Shown: piece after piece, positions 22,442 to 32,106 of the stretch
Position numbering within the stretch: the stretch's first letter is position 1
How the letters are laid out: the number at the start of each line of letters is the position of its first letter
From: Plenodomus lindquistii
Lineage: Eukaryota; Ascomycota; Dothideomycetes; Pleosporales; Leptosphaeriaceae
DNA length: 64,000 nucleotides
NCBI GenBank assembly: GCA_025504975.1
Contig: JANUWI010000002.1
Coordinates: forward strand, 1,240,001 to 1,304,000
Reading direction: 5' to 3'
The notes under the pieces: model-generated
Told to the model about the DNA's origin: nothing
Seen by the model: only the letters and a program-made list of their open reading frames with translations
Databases searched by the model: none
Made by a program: the position numbers and the translations under genes

Positions 22442-23506
22442 TTAAATGCTGTTGAAGACAGCCATACCCTCCATGACCTTTCCACCCTGCTCAACCATCA
22501 GGTTCCACACGCAACTGCTTCCCAGGCCCGCGTTGTCAATCCACGCTGGCTCCCAGTAGAACAGACCAGTACCCTTTCCTGATGGCACAGCAGCGACACG
22601 CTTGGCAACCTCCTTCATCCACAGCGTCTGTCCATACGCCGAGATGGGAATACTCGATGTATCCGATGGAAACGCGTAACTCGGGTTGGGACAAGCAGAT
22701 GGCCAGTTCGTCTCCACGACCTGCACCTCCTTTCCATACTTTGCCGCCATTTTGTTGAGCGAGTTTGACAGCGACGCCAGAGTCGCAGCGCTGTTGTAGA
22801 AGGGATAGTAGCTCACGCCCTGGATATCATAGTCCGAGGATGACAAACCGCCGCCCGAGCCGAGCACGAGGTCGTACCACCACTGCTGAGTATCCCAATT
22901 CCAGCCGTTATCAAGATGAATCATAATCTTCGGCTTGCTACTCAACGTCGACTCCTTGACAGCCTTTGACGCAGACTTGAGCAGCGCAGCGACATTTTTC
23001 GGTCCGTCTGTCCCGCTCAACTGGCCAATGGGCCACAGCAGGCCCGGCGTAATTTCATTCCCAATACTGACAATCTTGAGCGCAATCCCATTCTTCTGAA
23101 ACGTATCAAGCACATTCTTGGTATAATCGTAGACCTGCTTGATCAAGGCCTCGCGATTCAAACTCTTCCACGCAGCAGGCACAATCTGTTTGCCCGGATC
23201 CGCCCAGTTATCGCTATAATGGAAGTCGAGATAAATCCCTAGTCCTGCAGCTTTCGCACGCTTCGCAAGCTTGATGTTGTAATCGAGATTGTAGTTTCCG
23301 TCCGAGGGGTTCACCCAGATGCGCTGGCGGACCGTGTTCACGCCCGAGGCCTTGAGAATGGTTTCGAGGGGTTGTGTAGTGCCGGCGGAGTTTTTGTAGG
23401 TTTTGCCGGCTTTTTCTTCAATGAGGAGGGAGGACCAGTCTACGCCTTTGTAGGGGAGTGCGGCGAGCGCGCTGGTGGCGAAGAGGAGGAGGCTGGTTAG
23501 ACGCAT
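22442..23506 (-). CDS. Secreted arabinogalactan endo-beta-1,4-galactanase, GH53
   Basis: Intronless, 354 aa. The start was chosen at MRLTS because it gives a clean signal peptide (MRLTSLLLFATSALA, cleavage near residue 15-17); the longer frame has no signal. GH53 enzymes cut beta-1,4-galactan side chains of plant pectin. The (beta/alpha)8 signatures are present: KGVDWSSLLIEE, VRQRIWVNPSDG, YLDFHYSDNWADP, the acid/base Glu151 in IGNEITPGLLWP, and the nucleophile Glu265 in VVETNWPSACP. GLFYWEPAWI follows, as usual near the end of the fold. Length and layout match single-domain fungal GH53 enzymes, with no carbohydrate-binding module. The protein is expected to be extracellular, and the gene suggests growth on plant cell walls. 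Confidence 0.96.
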   Translation of the reverse strand: MRLTSLLLFATSALAALPYKGVDWSSLLIEEKAGKTYKNSAGTTQPLETILKASGVNTVRQRIWVNPSDGNYNLDYNIKLAKRAKAAGLGIYLDFHYSDNWADPGKQIVPAAWKSLNREALIKQVYDYTKNVLDTFQKNGIALKIVSIGNEITPGLLWPIGQLSGTDGPKNVAALLKSASKAVKESTLSSKPKIMIHLDNGWNWDTQQWWYDLVLGSGGGLSSSDYDIQGVSYYPFYNSAATLASLSNSLNKMAAKYGKEVQVVETNWPSACPNPSYAFPSDTSSIPISAYGQTLWMKEVAKRVAAVPSGKGTGLFYWEPAWIDNAGLGSSCVWNLMVEQGGKVMEGMAVFNSI

Positions 23507-24250
23507 GGTGGTGGTGTTGTGCGTCTTGGGTGTGAGATGGAGATGCTGCACACTGGGGATGGATGATCCTATGATCCTGCTTCTTCTACATCTTCTGGAC
23601 GGTATATGATAGACATTATGTACCTCTTCCCTACCCTTGAACAGCCGCGGCCCAAGTGCTTCATCCAGCAGTCCTTCCCCCGAATAACACTCTCCCATGA
23701 CTCCAGAATGCTGGCCGAGACCCCACAGTAAAGCATCAAGTTAACAAATATTTACTCCGATATAGCATGCCTGTTATTTTGAAACTATTACTTCCGCCAA
23801 TGGTAAGGGATTTGTGGCCGGACACGGCAGCTGTGTGGCTTGGTGTTGTTTCGAAACTACCGGGGCGAGCGTTTCCGCATGGGGTAATAGATTGGGGTAA
23901 TGACCACATGGTCCGGGGTACATGTAAGGATCGAGAACCTGGACCGTGGGATGGAGAGGATCTCCGGGGGAGCTAGGGAAGAGGCAGGTGGAAAGGTTAC
24001 TGGTTGCGGTAATGGAACAGATGGTAGTTGAGATGGTCCGGATGAAGATTCTGGAATTTTGATATGGCGGATTATAGTGGATGGCGGGGGAAATGGAAAA
24101 GAGCTAGCGGGCGGAATTGTTACGGATCGTGGAGTAGGCGAACAGGAATCAATGATCACAAGGGGTATTTCACGGACGTTGTGGCGCCTGTCAGCGGTGT
24201 ACATGATGATTCTACATACCTACAGGAAATTATGTAGGAGGGCTCGTGCT
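23507..24250. other. Galactanase promoter and intergenic region
   Basis: Promoter side of the galactanase gene meeting the 3' end of the SDH assembly factor gene, which lies on the same strand. No further gene seen. Confidence 0.5.
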
Positions 24251-25293
24251 CTACTGATCGAAGTTCTTGATCTCAGGCATCATTCCAAGACCCTTGCCCT
24301 CTTTCTTTTCAGAACCTTCGCCCTCGATTACACCGCCAGCCTTTCGATCGTTGACGTGCCTCCGTAGCATGCTCAAAATCTCGCTGCCCTTCCACCTACT
24401 TGGTACAGGTCGGTACGCTGGCTTGAAAGTGCCGACAGTCTGCGCCCACTCGCCAGTCGCAGGCTGTCTTGTCTGCTCATCCTTCTCTTGCACCTTCGTT
24501 CCAGATTTGCTGTCCTTGCCCTGTGCATTGGGTGTAGACATCAGAGAGCCACCACCCTCTGCAGTCTCGTGTGAAGTGGGAGTCGGCTCCTGTGTGGCCC
24601 AGTAGTAGATGTCCCAATCGTTTTCGTCAAGGAAAATGTCGTACTGCTGGAGAAGTGGTTCGGACATAGTAGCGAGATGGGCGTCGGCGAAGGTGCTGAG
24701 AAGGAGATCACTTTCTAGTGTTCCGCGCTTCCGGCTTTGATCTGTTAAGTGTTAGCATGATGGTTTCTGCAGCGGACTTGTCTGAGATGACTGGAAAGAT
24801 GGGGAGGGTGCGGGTGTAGGAACGGACATAATAATCTCGCGCGCATTGTGTTCGCATCCTCGCCAGTTCGCCTGATGGGCTCCACCTTGAACTTTGCACC
24901 CTCCATCTCTCCGACGCCCAATTCACTGTTGGAACCGCTTACATCTTTATCCTTGTTGCCCTGCGTGCCGCCAGTCATGCGCTCGGTGTTCTCAGGTACG
25001 CCATCTTTGGGTGTAAACTTGGGGTCGACATCGGTGATCAACTCTGGTGGTGGCGCATCGTTCCCAACAGAAGGCATCTCATTGGCAATAGTCGAGGTTG
25101 TATTGGTCATGTGGGGGTTCAGCGGCTTCGATTTCTGGAAGTTGCGATACTTTTCCGAAGTATCATTCGTGCGCTTGTTCAGAGCCTCGAATTCGTTGCT
25201 GCGGATAGTGGAGATGCTGAAGGCGCGGCATTGCGTGCGCTGGACGCTAAGCAACGCACGTGAGGAGCGTGCGACGAGTCTCGAGGAAGCCAT
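24251..25293 (-). CDS. SDHAF2: Succinate dehydrogenase assembly factor 2 (flavinylation factor)
   Basis: Two exons, 25293-24828 and 24741-24251, give 318 aa. The 86-nt intron splits the diagnostic core. After splicing it reads ARLLYQSRKRGTLESD, LLLSTFADAHLATMSE and FLDENDWDIYYWATQ (residues about 152-207), the Sdh5/Emi5/SDHAF2 fold that promotes covalent FAD attachment to the SDH flavoprotein in the mitochondrial matrix. The N-terminus (MASSRLVARSSRALLSVQRT) is a basic amphipathic presequence. Two additions make it far longer than the roughly 160 residues usual for the family. One is a low-complexity acidic segment of about 110 residues between presequence and core, the other a C-terminal extension with SRWKGSEILSMLRRHVNDRK. 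The donor GTCCGT is non-consensus after GT, but no other site restores the core. Confidence 0.93.
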
Positions 25294-25745
25294 TGTGAGA
25301 TTCGAGTGTCGTTGGAATATGCAATGGCGGGTGAGGCACAAAAGTGTAAAGGTGGGTTGTTGCCGAGGGAAATGGAAAACGTCATAGCTCTCGATTACTA
25401 ACGCCAATCTAAGGGTTTGCTGATCGGACAACAGAGTCGATTACTCCTACACATCCTTGAGGACCCATTTCTAACCGACTTCGATTTGGAAACGCTCACA
25501 TTTTGTTTCTCATTATCTCCATTATATAAACTTCCGAATTTGATGTGATCGGCGTTTCTGACCGTCTAGTCTGTTGGACGTGCAAAACTTCCGAGGGACT
25601 GCATCACACTTCCTCTGCACGAATAAAGTTCAATGTGGTACTAATAAGAGACAGGCTGTCTTGTCTTTCTTGCTAAATACAGATTTCCTTCCAGGCATTC
25701 ATGTTGTGCAATGCTCATCCTCGCCGTGGAAAGGACTACGGCTTC
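25294..25745. other. Promoter region of SDHAF2
   Basis: 450 nt between two minus-strand genes. It serves as promoter and leader for the SDH assembly factor. No coding signal. Confidence 0.5.
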
Positions 25746-26566
25746 TCAAGCATGCATCTTTCGCAAGTGGTCTCGCAATTTATCCTTCCTGGGAAATGAC
25801 CGGCCACCTGCCACGATATTACGCTTGCAGCCTGGCATATGGCACCAGAAGGCAGGCTTCTGAACCGCATGTGTACCGTCATGATGCCTCTTCAGGTCAT
25901 ACCAACGGCCAAATGTTTTGCCTACACAACGGGAGTCGCAGCACTTGAAGATAAAAATGTCTGGCTCGCTCGTGGCATATGCGGAGCCGACCATCGTATT
26001 GGCTTGGGTCGGTCCTCTGCGCTCGAAGATTGTGTCTACCGTGGGCAAAGGGTTGTTTGCGCCTGTGAGAATTGCTAGGCTGTCTTCTCCGTCGTTGTAA
26101 ATTTCCGGCTTGGGGAGGGCAGAGAATGCAGCGTGAGCCAGATCTGGATTTTCGACGTATTCTGCCATGGGCCCGAGACCCATCTGCAGCGATTCCATAC
26201 TACACAAAGATTAAAGTCACATTCCGGCCTGCGAGGAGCTCTAGTAAAGTACCTGCTTTCCTGCCTAGGAGTTTTGCGGCCATCTGAGGGCCCCACAGGC
26301 TGAAAATCATCAGATATCTCATTCGAAGCTGCTACGACTTCTGCGATACCACTCAAATTACCAACTAACGAGGCGTCTTCCGGGAGTTTACTCCAAGCTG
26401 CATGAGCCGTAATGTTAGCCCCGATGACAAGATCTGTCACCCAATGGAACTACACACCGTCATGTATAGTGAACAGGAACGGATCCCATTGATCGTATGT
26501 GCCATCCAGTTGTGCGGCATTTCGCGACCCGGAGTCTGTCGACGTATCAACATTAGCCCAACTCAT
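25746..26566 (-). CDS. Two-finger C2H2 protein, family copy 2
   Basis: Three exons, 26566-26458, 26397-26253 and 26199-25746, give 235 aa (708 nt). Introns of 60 and 53 nt have GTGTGT and GTACTT donors, and the first has a GCTAACAT branch point. Fingers are C-terminal. Finger 1 is C-x4-C-x13-H-x4-H (FKCCDSRCVGKTFGRWYDLK, then RHHDGTH). Finger 2 is WC-x4-C-x19-H-x4-H with RSFPRKDKLRDHLRKMH, and the protein ends one residue later. The N-terminal 165 residues lack a known domain and are acidic and Ser-rich. I infer a small nuclear DNA-binding protein of the locally expanded family. The target and partner are unknown. Confidence 0.82.
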
Positions 26567-27151
26567 AGTTAACTTGGTCCAGTCGTATTCGACTAACTGC
26601 AGTTGGTGGTGCTTGGAAAGGAATGTTAATTATATCTAGGGTCTCAAAACTTGCGGGAGACGCCCTGGTTTTATCGTCACCATCTTGCAAACGGGCAAAA
26701 CTTTGTGTAAGAATGCCAAGATTTACTGTTGTTGTCGGTGCGAAGATGCGGAAAGGCCTTAAGTGGTACAGTGGCCATTATGAGACGAATAGAAATGATG
26801 GGGCGAATTGTCGATTGCCCTTGCGAGGAGCAGAAAGCCTGCGTTGATTGGCTATCCCTAGTCCTCCCACTTCTCTCGACCTCGATTTTATCCGGATCTT
26901 CGTCAGTAGAGTGCCGTCAAGCTCTGACGCAGTCCATGGGTTGGTCTCCATAAGCAAAGGTAATTTCATTCAAAATAAACGTTGACCGCGTAGCACATTT
27001 AATACTTCGTAAAGCCATTCTAACATAAACCTAGTGATCGTGCTCCCTTCCCAAATCACAGTGTCTACGCTACAGCTCTGGCGCCATCTTGCGTAGGATC
27101 TGACCTTAGCAGACCTCCTATATCTCGAACTCAACTTAGACTCATCAATGT
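26567..27151. other. Intergenic spacer between family copies 2 and 3
   Basis: Upstream region of copy 2 and 3' flank of copy 3. No finger remnant or other gene seen. Confidence 0.45.
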
Positions 27152-27948
27152 TCAAAACTTGGCTCCGGTCCTGTTCATCCCCGCATGAACCTTCCGGACA
27201 TGGTCTCTGAGCTTATCCTTCCTGGGAAATGGACGGCTCCCGAAAGCCTCACTGCGATCGCATCCATGGACCTCACACCAAAATATGGCACGACGCGCAA
27301 CGGCATGGGCTCCTTCGTAATGTCTCTTCAGTTCAGTCCAGCGGCCAAAGCTCTTGTTGAAGCACGCGAGGTTGCCGCACTTGAAGACATAGTCGCTACT
27401 CTCTTCCTCACACACATAGCCGATGGTATGAAGCCCAAAGGTGTATGCACCGGGTTTCTGGCCAGTTCCATCGACCGGCATTCTTAGGCTGATTGTAGCG
27501 TCGTTACAACCCGGTACCATCAGAGCTTCCGTTGGCTGTTGGGTGACCGCCTGATGTCCGGCCATGTAGTCGGCTCTGGGGTATGCGTTTCCGTGAAGGG
27601 AGAAGGTCGAGTTGTTTTGAGGGAAGACTTGCGGGTCACTGCTATGCAGGGTATTCAGCAGGTGGAGACTTGAGGAGCAAAGCCATATACTCACAAGTTG
27701 TACACGTTATCATCCGCCATATGATCCGAAAAATTGTAGGAAGACTGAACATTGGGTGTTGGTGCAGTATCGTCAAATGCAGACACGGAGCTGGCCCAGG
27801 AAGATTTCTGAGGCGGCGACGCAGTGTTCCCAGAAGTACAGCGCTGTGTCAACAATGGGTATGGGCCAAGCTCGAAGGATCCATCCCATGAATCGACGAT
27901 GGCTTGCGGCTGGAGCGCCCTGTGAGGATTGGTGTGGGATGCATACAT
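27152..27948 (-). CDS. Two-finger C2H2 protein, family copy 3
   Basis: Two exons, 27948-27695 and 27641-27152, give 247 aa (744 nt). The 53-nt intron GTGAGT...TAG joins DNVYNF to SDPQVFPQ. Finger 1 is FKCGNLACFNKSFGRWTELK with RHYEGAH. Finger 2 is WCEVHGC then SRPFPRKDKLRDHVRKVH, followed by a ten-residue tail. The first 165 residues are Ser/Thr/Pro/Gln-rich without a recognised fold. I chose the first ATG in frame; the frame upstream of it opens only on TTG. A TATATA element lies about 25-30 nt upstream. The fingers of this copy are closest in motif to copies 2 and 4, all on the minus strand within 5 kb, which suggests local duplication. Confidence 0.85.
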
Positions 27949-28889
27949 GATTCTAACTAGCAGTACGGAGGAGGTATATACAAACGTCGAGATTTGAGAA
28001 TTATCAGTTTTGAGAAATACTTGGGTTAAATATACCACAATGAAAGTCTGATTCAAGAATTGGAAGAACAAGAGGAGCGTTGGAAGGAAGGACTTTTAAA
28101 GTGAGGTTGGAACCTCAAGCAGGTGGTGCTCGAGTGGTGCTTGCAAGTGCTTTTCAAGTGCTCTCAAGTGGGTTTCGGGCATTCGAGTTGGACCATTTTG
28201 AGCTAAGATTGGACAGCTGCGCCGAGTACCGTTTCCCGAGTAGTAGTGGGTCACTATGGCGCAGCCTTAGCGCAGTGCCCTCTTACATGGGGTAGGCACG
28301 TCGCCGGTGGAGGGTGCAGCGGTGCAGCGTCCACCATGCAGTGTGCAGCGTGCAGACGAAAGGCAGCGTGCGCAGGTGCCACGGCGCATTCTGACACAAA
28401 CCACACAGAGACCCACAGACCAGCTTTCATACCTGATCTAATTTGATTCAAGTCAGCATGAATCTGGCTTGATCAGATCAAGAGGAAGTTGCTGAGAAAT
28501 GACAGCGTTAGCAAGTTGCGCAAGGCTATGGACGGTCAGAGGTCGCTCAGCCTTGCATATTACCAATGTCATTCAAGGGTACGATCGATGTCAGTTCGAG
28601 CCACCATACCTGGGTATGAAATGCTCCAACTAATTTTGCGCTAAAGATTCAAAAAAACAATAAGTATTTGATCAATGACAATCGTCTTATACCCAACAGA
28701 TAGAGAGATGGCGGTATACAGTTATTTGCTTGGAGACGGGGTGGGGTCACTCTTCATCCCATCACCTAGTCCCATCATTCAGAATCAAGCCAAACCTGAC
28801 ACCGGATCAAACCGTGGAAAAGACGATAACATTGTCTTGCAAACACATAGGACTGGATCACACATGTTAAAGTCGTCTACACTTGTCGG
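27949..28889. other. Intergenic spacer between copy 3 and the pseudogene
   Basis: Promoter side of copy 3. The stretch 28300-28390 is rich in irregular GTGCAGCGT-like words. No gene seen. Confidence 0.4.
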
Positions 28890-29200
28890 TGTGCCTCAAG
28901 CTCTCTCTGCCATCATACATCTTACGAGTATGATCGCCACATTTAGAATGAACGACCTCCAGTCAAAGCACAGCGCCTACTGGAGAAATATGAACACCAG
29001 ATTTACTGTTCATCTATTGCGTGAGCAGTGTGGTAATGATATCTCGATTCGAAAGTACGTCCAAAGATCTTTCGAGTGCAACTCTCCCTGGTACACTGAA
29101 GTTTGCCGTTGATGGAAACCAGCCCGATAATGAAGCCGGCCCTATCTTCGACGTCTGAGTGTTTCGCGGCGGAAGGAGCTTTTATGGGCAACACATGTGA
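28890..29200 (-). pseudogene. Decayed two-finger C2H2 gene remnant
   Basis: Read on the minus strand, 29194-29003 gives GLVSINGKLQC then RESCTRKIFGRTFESRYH and a stop. This matches IGTLSINGDIKC and CARSFGRFAELRRH of the neighbouring copy 4. Past the stop, the second finger is recognisable in another frame (WCSYFSSRRCALTGGRSF, corresponding to WC...C.RSLTGGRPF of copy 4). A third frame gives the final DHTRKMYD. Several stops and at least one further frame change interrupt it, and finger 1 has Tyr in place of the first zinc-binding His. The match to copy 4 extends into DNA around TTTGACTGGAGG, so it is probably a decayed duplicate of that gene. Confidence 0.75.
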
Positions 29201-29587
29201 GTCTATTCAGGTAATTCTGTCGACTTGTCACATGGTCAGAAAGACGATGATGGATCTAGTCCTACATGTATGCGACTATGCGCGTTTGTAACGATGACTG
29301 GTTTTGAAAGACAGGAAGCTCAAGCGCACATTGTTCAAGCAACCTGGTACGTGCTGAAAGCTTGTACACATCTCCTAGCTCCTCACTCGCTGTGCGATTG
29401 CCGTATCCCAACATGTTCGTCGTTAAATTCGTACATCTACTTTGTTTTCCAGACCTGTATTCGCAGAACCCTTTATACTTCCTCACAGAAACCCGCGTAC
29501 CTATGTTCCCACTCTCACATCAACAGCTTCGTATCGATGGTCCACAATGAGTATACATCATTAAACCACTTTCCATACCCTCAGGTT
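29201..29587. other. Intergenic spacer
   Basis: Between the pseudogene and the 3' end of copy 4. No gene supported. Confidence 0.4.
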
Positions 29588-30330
29588 TCAGTGATGGACC
29601 TTCCTTCTATGATCTCTCAACTTGTCTTTTCGATGAAACGGTCGCCCTCCAGTCAAACTGCGCTCGCATAGCGGCTGATCGCACCAGAATTCCGGCTTCA
29701 GAGTTGCATGCTTGGAGTCATGGTGTCTCCTGAGCTCTGCGAATCTGCCAAAAGAACGTGCACAGCGTTTGTGCGTGCATTTGATGTCGCCGTTTATGCT
29801 CAGCGTGCCGATGATCTCATTGATGTCTGGCTGCGCAGCGGCAGGTATGTCGATCTCTGCCGAATTCCTAGTCTCCGGCTCGAATTCTTCTTGCCTGTCT
29901 GGACGACATGGTTGTGACGCTCCACGGATGACTGGTTGCATGATTTCGGAAGCATCGAGTTGAGGAGTCAGAACGTGATGGTAAAGTCCGCTCATACGAG
30001 GCTGAAAGACTTCCCATGGCTGGTATTCCTGAGGTGCATCGATTCCTAAGCTGGGCCACATGTTAGGACACGCTCGGCATGGGCGTTGATGGAGATGTAC
30101 CTGACATCCAGCAGTTGGTCGTCACCGCCTAAAGTACTACTTTGACCAGGCTGTGAAGAGGCAATCGATGCGAATGAGAAGGGATGCCCAAGAGACCCAG
30201 AGGTCGGATCATGTATTCCGCTCCAGACGTATGCAATATCGTCAAGTTCTGGGTGGTACCAGCTGGGAATTTCTGGAATCGATGCGTGAGGATCAGCAAC
30301 GATGGCTTCATTGTGTGTAATCTGAGACAT
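29588..30330 (-). CDS. Two-finger C2H2 protein, family copy 4
   Basis: Two exons, 30330-30101 and 30050-29588, give 230 aa (693 nt). The 50-nt intron GTACAT...CCTAAC...CAG joins LLDVS to LGIDAPQE. Finger 1 is IKCTHKRCARSFGRFAELRR with HHDSKH. Finger 2 is WCDQPLC and GGRPFHRKDKLRDHRRKVHH at the very C-terminus. The first 150 residues (SWYHPELDDIAYVWSG, then PEIPSWYH nearby) are acidic and aromatic, which might serve as an activation surface; this is inference. The pseudogene at 28.9-29.2 kb is its closest relative in the window. Confidence 0.83.
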
Positions 30331-32106
30331 GGCGAACGAATGCTGGTGTCTTGAAGGATGCAATAATTCGGTCCAAGCAAGTGATTGTAAGTTGACTACT
30401 GAGTCCAAAGCATGCAAAATGGATATGAGAGGAAAGTATTCACATGAGGATATACACATATCTATACACATACCATAAGACGTCGGACTCGTACCCGAGT
30501 ATTGCAGCTGCAGCAATGTTAACGGTGCTGTTGCCCCATGGTCGAAAAGGCTGTGTATCCAGGATCAGACGTCGGAAAAGGCAAGAAAGGTCGGTTTGTG
30601 GGAAACTTAAGACGACGCCCTAATTTCACTGGGCAGGACAGGGTCAAGTCCCAGTTGAAGCAGACGCTACGCCAATGTTTGGCAGGGGCAGACCTGGACA
30701 TGTGGAAACACCAGTCCAGTCACAGTTCGCAATGAGATCGACGCTATAGCGGCACCCCTGCACCACTGCGTGAGGCGCGCAAGGCTATGCATACCACACC
30801 ACTCTGCCCGTAGACTGCTGTTGCTCTCGTCAATACTTTCATTCCGTGTTTACCTTCTCCTGCTTCCCAGTTCCAGCCCTACAGTAACTCCTCAGACATT
30901 CTTGCAAGATCCCACTGCCATTTCCAGTGTAACTTGGTCGTTACCTAGGCTCAAAATTCACACCATGCGCTATTCAATTTCTGCGCTCAAAATCGAGTCT
31001 TCATGATCATCTCCATCTAAATTTTCCTCTTCTCTTGAGACCATGGGGAAGCCTTGCAGATCGTTCACTACCTTAACTGCCCCTTCCGCAATCCGGGCGA
31101 TCGTCTTACCGGGGCTCTTGTAGCCACCCACCGGCAATCTAGAAACCATGCATCCGGCAACCAGGCATCCCGCCACCTGCGCATGCCTACACAGGAAGGT
31201 AGTCACCTCTGCCAAGATAATCATTGGAAGATTCCGGTTGTGGCTGATGGAGGGGCAAGCAAGTCTGGAACTGAAGCGAGCTCCTCGACTTTCGGGTGAC
31301 TACGGGTGACGAAAGACACTCATCTCGCTCACAACCAAGATCCAAATTCTACTCCATGTTGGCAAACGTATGATGCTTATCCAACCAGCAAAAGCACATA
31401 TTAGGGGTAGCAGCCAATATCTTATCGCGGACACTTGAAAAAGTGGACACAAGAATATGATGTAAATGGCGTATGATCATTGATACCTACAATACATTAA
31501 ATTTGGCCTATCAACGACGTAGCATAGTACTTGCCAAAAAAATGATTTGTAGAGCAATATACGTTTGCTAATATGGAGTAAAGTCATTGTTCTTGCGTTC
31601 AACACGTGATATCTCAACGACCACCGATACAAATAGAGTGAATGATGGCTCTTTTGAAAGCGCACGTCATGGAGAGTAATTCAGCTTATTTAGATAGGTG
31701 GTTGTTGAGTTATGAAGACTTTAAGTTGACATTCCTAGTTTTTACAGAATGTTGATTTTGGGATTTGGATTTGATCAACATGATGCTCCTCGTTCGACGC
31801 CTATTTGGCATCGCTCTATGGCTCACAAAATATTCGTATCTGATATACACTATATGTAACACGCAAGCTGCTGGTGTACTCATCAGCTGCACAAAATTCG
31901 GGCATGATGCCGCACACCGTGAAGTAACCAAACGCTTTTTCTTTTCCAAACAGAGTATGCCCTGATGACTTAATTGTGTGTCTCATGGTCTATAGGGACG
32001 ACTGCTCCCAGTGGAAGCTCGCCACTATATAATTGTACAACGACGGTGGTGTCAAGCACAGACGCCCAGCACAGATCCGATTGAGTCTTCGAATAATGGA
32101 GGAGAT
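30331..32106. other. Intergenic region
   Basis: 1.8 kb without a recognised gene. A minus-strand frame at 30970-31224 (ending VNDLQGFPMVSREEE then an acidic tail) has coding-like composition, but I found no start exon or family, so I do not call it. The rest contains stops in all frames. Confidence 0.4.

Noticed and set aside
8429..28071. Possible secondary-metabolite cluster, because a Zn2Cys6 regulator and two transporters occur in the region
   Set aside because: No polyketide synthase, peptide synthetase, terpene cyclase or tailoring oxidase is present, and the genes in between are unrelated housekeeping or wall-degrading functions.
30970..31224. Minus-strand frame ending VNDLQGFPMVSREEE plus an acidic tail
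   Set aside because: Coding-like composition, but no supported start exon, splice partner or homologous family in the window.
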